Below the pieces are notes generated by a model. That model saw nothing but the letters and a program-made list of their open reading frames with translations, searched no databases and was not told the DNA's origin. Of a stretch of DNA of 64,000 bases, positions 63,519 to 64,000 are shown piece after piece; position 1 is the stretch's first letter, and each line of letters begins with the position of its first letter. This DNA is from Cruorifilaria tuberocauda (taxonomy: Eukaryota; Nematoda; Chromadorea; Rhabditida; Onchocercidae), in contig JABVXU010000183.1 in assembly GCA_013365365.1 (NCBI GenBank), positions 1 through 64,000 on the forward strand, in the 5' to 3' direction. The position numbers and the translations under genes are program-made.

Positions 63519-63814
63519 GTTAATGTGATTACTTTCTTCTCGTTTCTGTCATTATTTGTTCCTAAATTAATCAGCTCTTGAATTAATCATAAATTTGACG
63601 GACAACTGAAGAAACATGTGAAAATTTTCATCAACATATTCAGTATTTGGTTTGCCTTAAACAAATTCATGAAAAATAGCATATTTTTGACTTATTTTAA
63701 ACTTTCGAAAAATTATCACTGTTGCTTGTCATAAACATTAACATGAGTTTGTATATCCGTTTGGAATTGAAACTTGATTATCCGAATATTAAAACTTCGT
63801 AGAGGAAAAGAGAA

Positions 63815-63862
63815 AAGGCTTTTCATTTTCTCTTCAGAGGAAAAGAGAAAATGAAAAGCCTT
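63815..63862. repeat. Perfect 20-bp inverted repeat (hairpin) around a splice acceptor
   Basis: Arms 63815-63834 and 63843-63862 are exact reverse complements with an 8-base loop (CAGAGGAA). The left arm is the pyrimidine tract of the acceptor, the acceptor AG (63836-63837) lies in the loop, and the right arm contains the ATG at 63851. A shorter direct repeat (GAGGAAAAGAGAAAA) occurs at about 63802 and 63837. Confidence 0.9.
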
Positions 63863-63922
63863 CATTTAAGTGAAGTTGAAGAAAATGGGCTTCTGACTAC
63901 CAGTGAATTTCGAAGGTTTTTA
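63851..63922 (+). CDS. Partial exon at the window edge, unknown gene
   Basis: After the acceptor TTCTCTTCAG the sequence contains ATG at 63851 and encodes MKSLHLSEVEENGLLTTSEF and four more residues, then meets a strong donor TTA/GTAAGTGC at 63923. The frame does not match the phase left by the exon ending at 63518, so this is either the first coding exon of another gene (with a spliced leader at the acceptor) or a later exon reached through one I missed. It continues beyond the window. Confidence 0.4.
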
Positions 63923-64000
63923 GTAAGTGCTCTCAGAGATTGATTTCTCCACGGATTTTCCCTTTTTATTTGCCTTTCCCGATCAGTTTCTTCTCGTACA

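Noticed and set aside
1..64000. Search for CRISPR arrays, insertion sequences, rRNA and viral genes
   Set aside because: None seen. The split genes and splice signals are those of a eukaryotic nuclear genome, and no regular spaced repeats or transposase motifs are visible.

Overview
The window looks like a piece of an AT-rich nematode nuclear genome. Genes are split by many introns with T-rich acceptors (TTTCAG type), there are likely spliced-leader acceptors in front of start codons, and two genes sit 69 bp apart as in a nematode operon. One gene is the nematode Schnurri orthologue (sma-9) and another a TRA-3-type calpain. Intron sizes and gene structure fit a clade III (spirurid/filarial) worm better than Caenorhabditis, but that placement is inference. 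I translated and joined exons by hand; for the main genes every splice phase closes and the total is a whole number of codons.

Layout. 1-4013: no convincing gene. 4014-6601 (+): an LPGAT1-type acyltransferase, 8 exons. 6602-10282: convergent intergenic DNA with one doubtful small ORF. 10283-21565 (-): sma-9/Schnurri, 26 exons, about 1671 residues, with a Q-rich N-terminus and at least ten zinc fingers including the paired Schnurri/HIVEP fingers. 21570-37320: a long, poorly coding stretch rich in GA/CT tracts, CA/TG repeats and CRE-like sites; a few exon-like ORFs on the + strand may belong to a gene with large introns. 37321-39394 (-): a possible secreted protein gene of unknown family. 42641-45095 (-): a probable two-gene operon, PPIL3-type cyclophilin followed by a RsfS/MALSU1 mitochondrial ribosome factor. 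45290-45753 (+): divergent from that operon, a possible 46-residue single-pass membrane micropeptide. 46901-48809 (+): an atypical dual-specificity phosphatase with Tyr in place of the usual His before the catalytic Cys. 52332-58825 (+): a tra-3/CAPN5-type calpain with an intact catalytic triad and a C-terminal C2 domain. 62931-63518 (+): first exon of a secreted or ectodomain protein that I do not recognise. 63851-63922 (+): an exon at the right edge whose acceptor lies in the loop of a perfect 20-bp hairpin.

The genes do not form one pathway. sma-9 acts in BMP-like (DBL-1) signalling and tra-3 in sex determination in C. elegans; the acyltransferase, cyclophilin, MALSU1 and phosphatase are housekeeping or regulatory genes. 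The observations I find most worth checking are the micropeptide beside the operon, the HC-to-YC change in the phosphatase, the phase conflict near exon 3 of sma-9, and the hairpin that encloses a splice acceptor.
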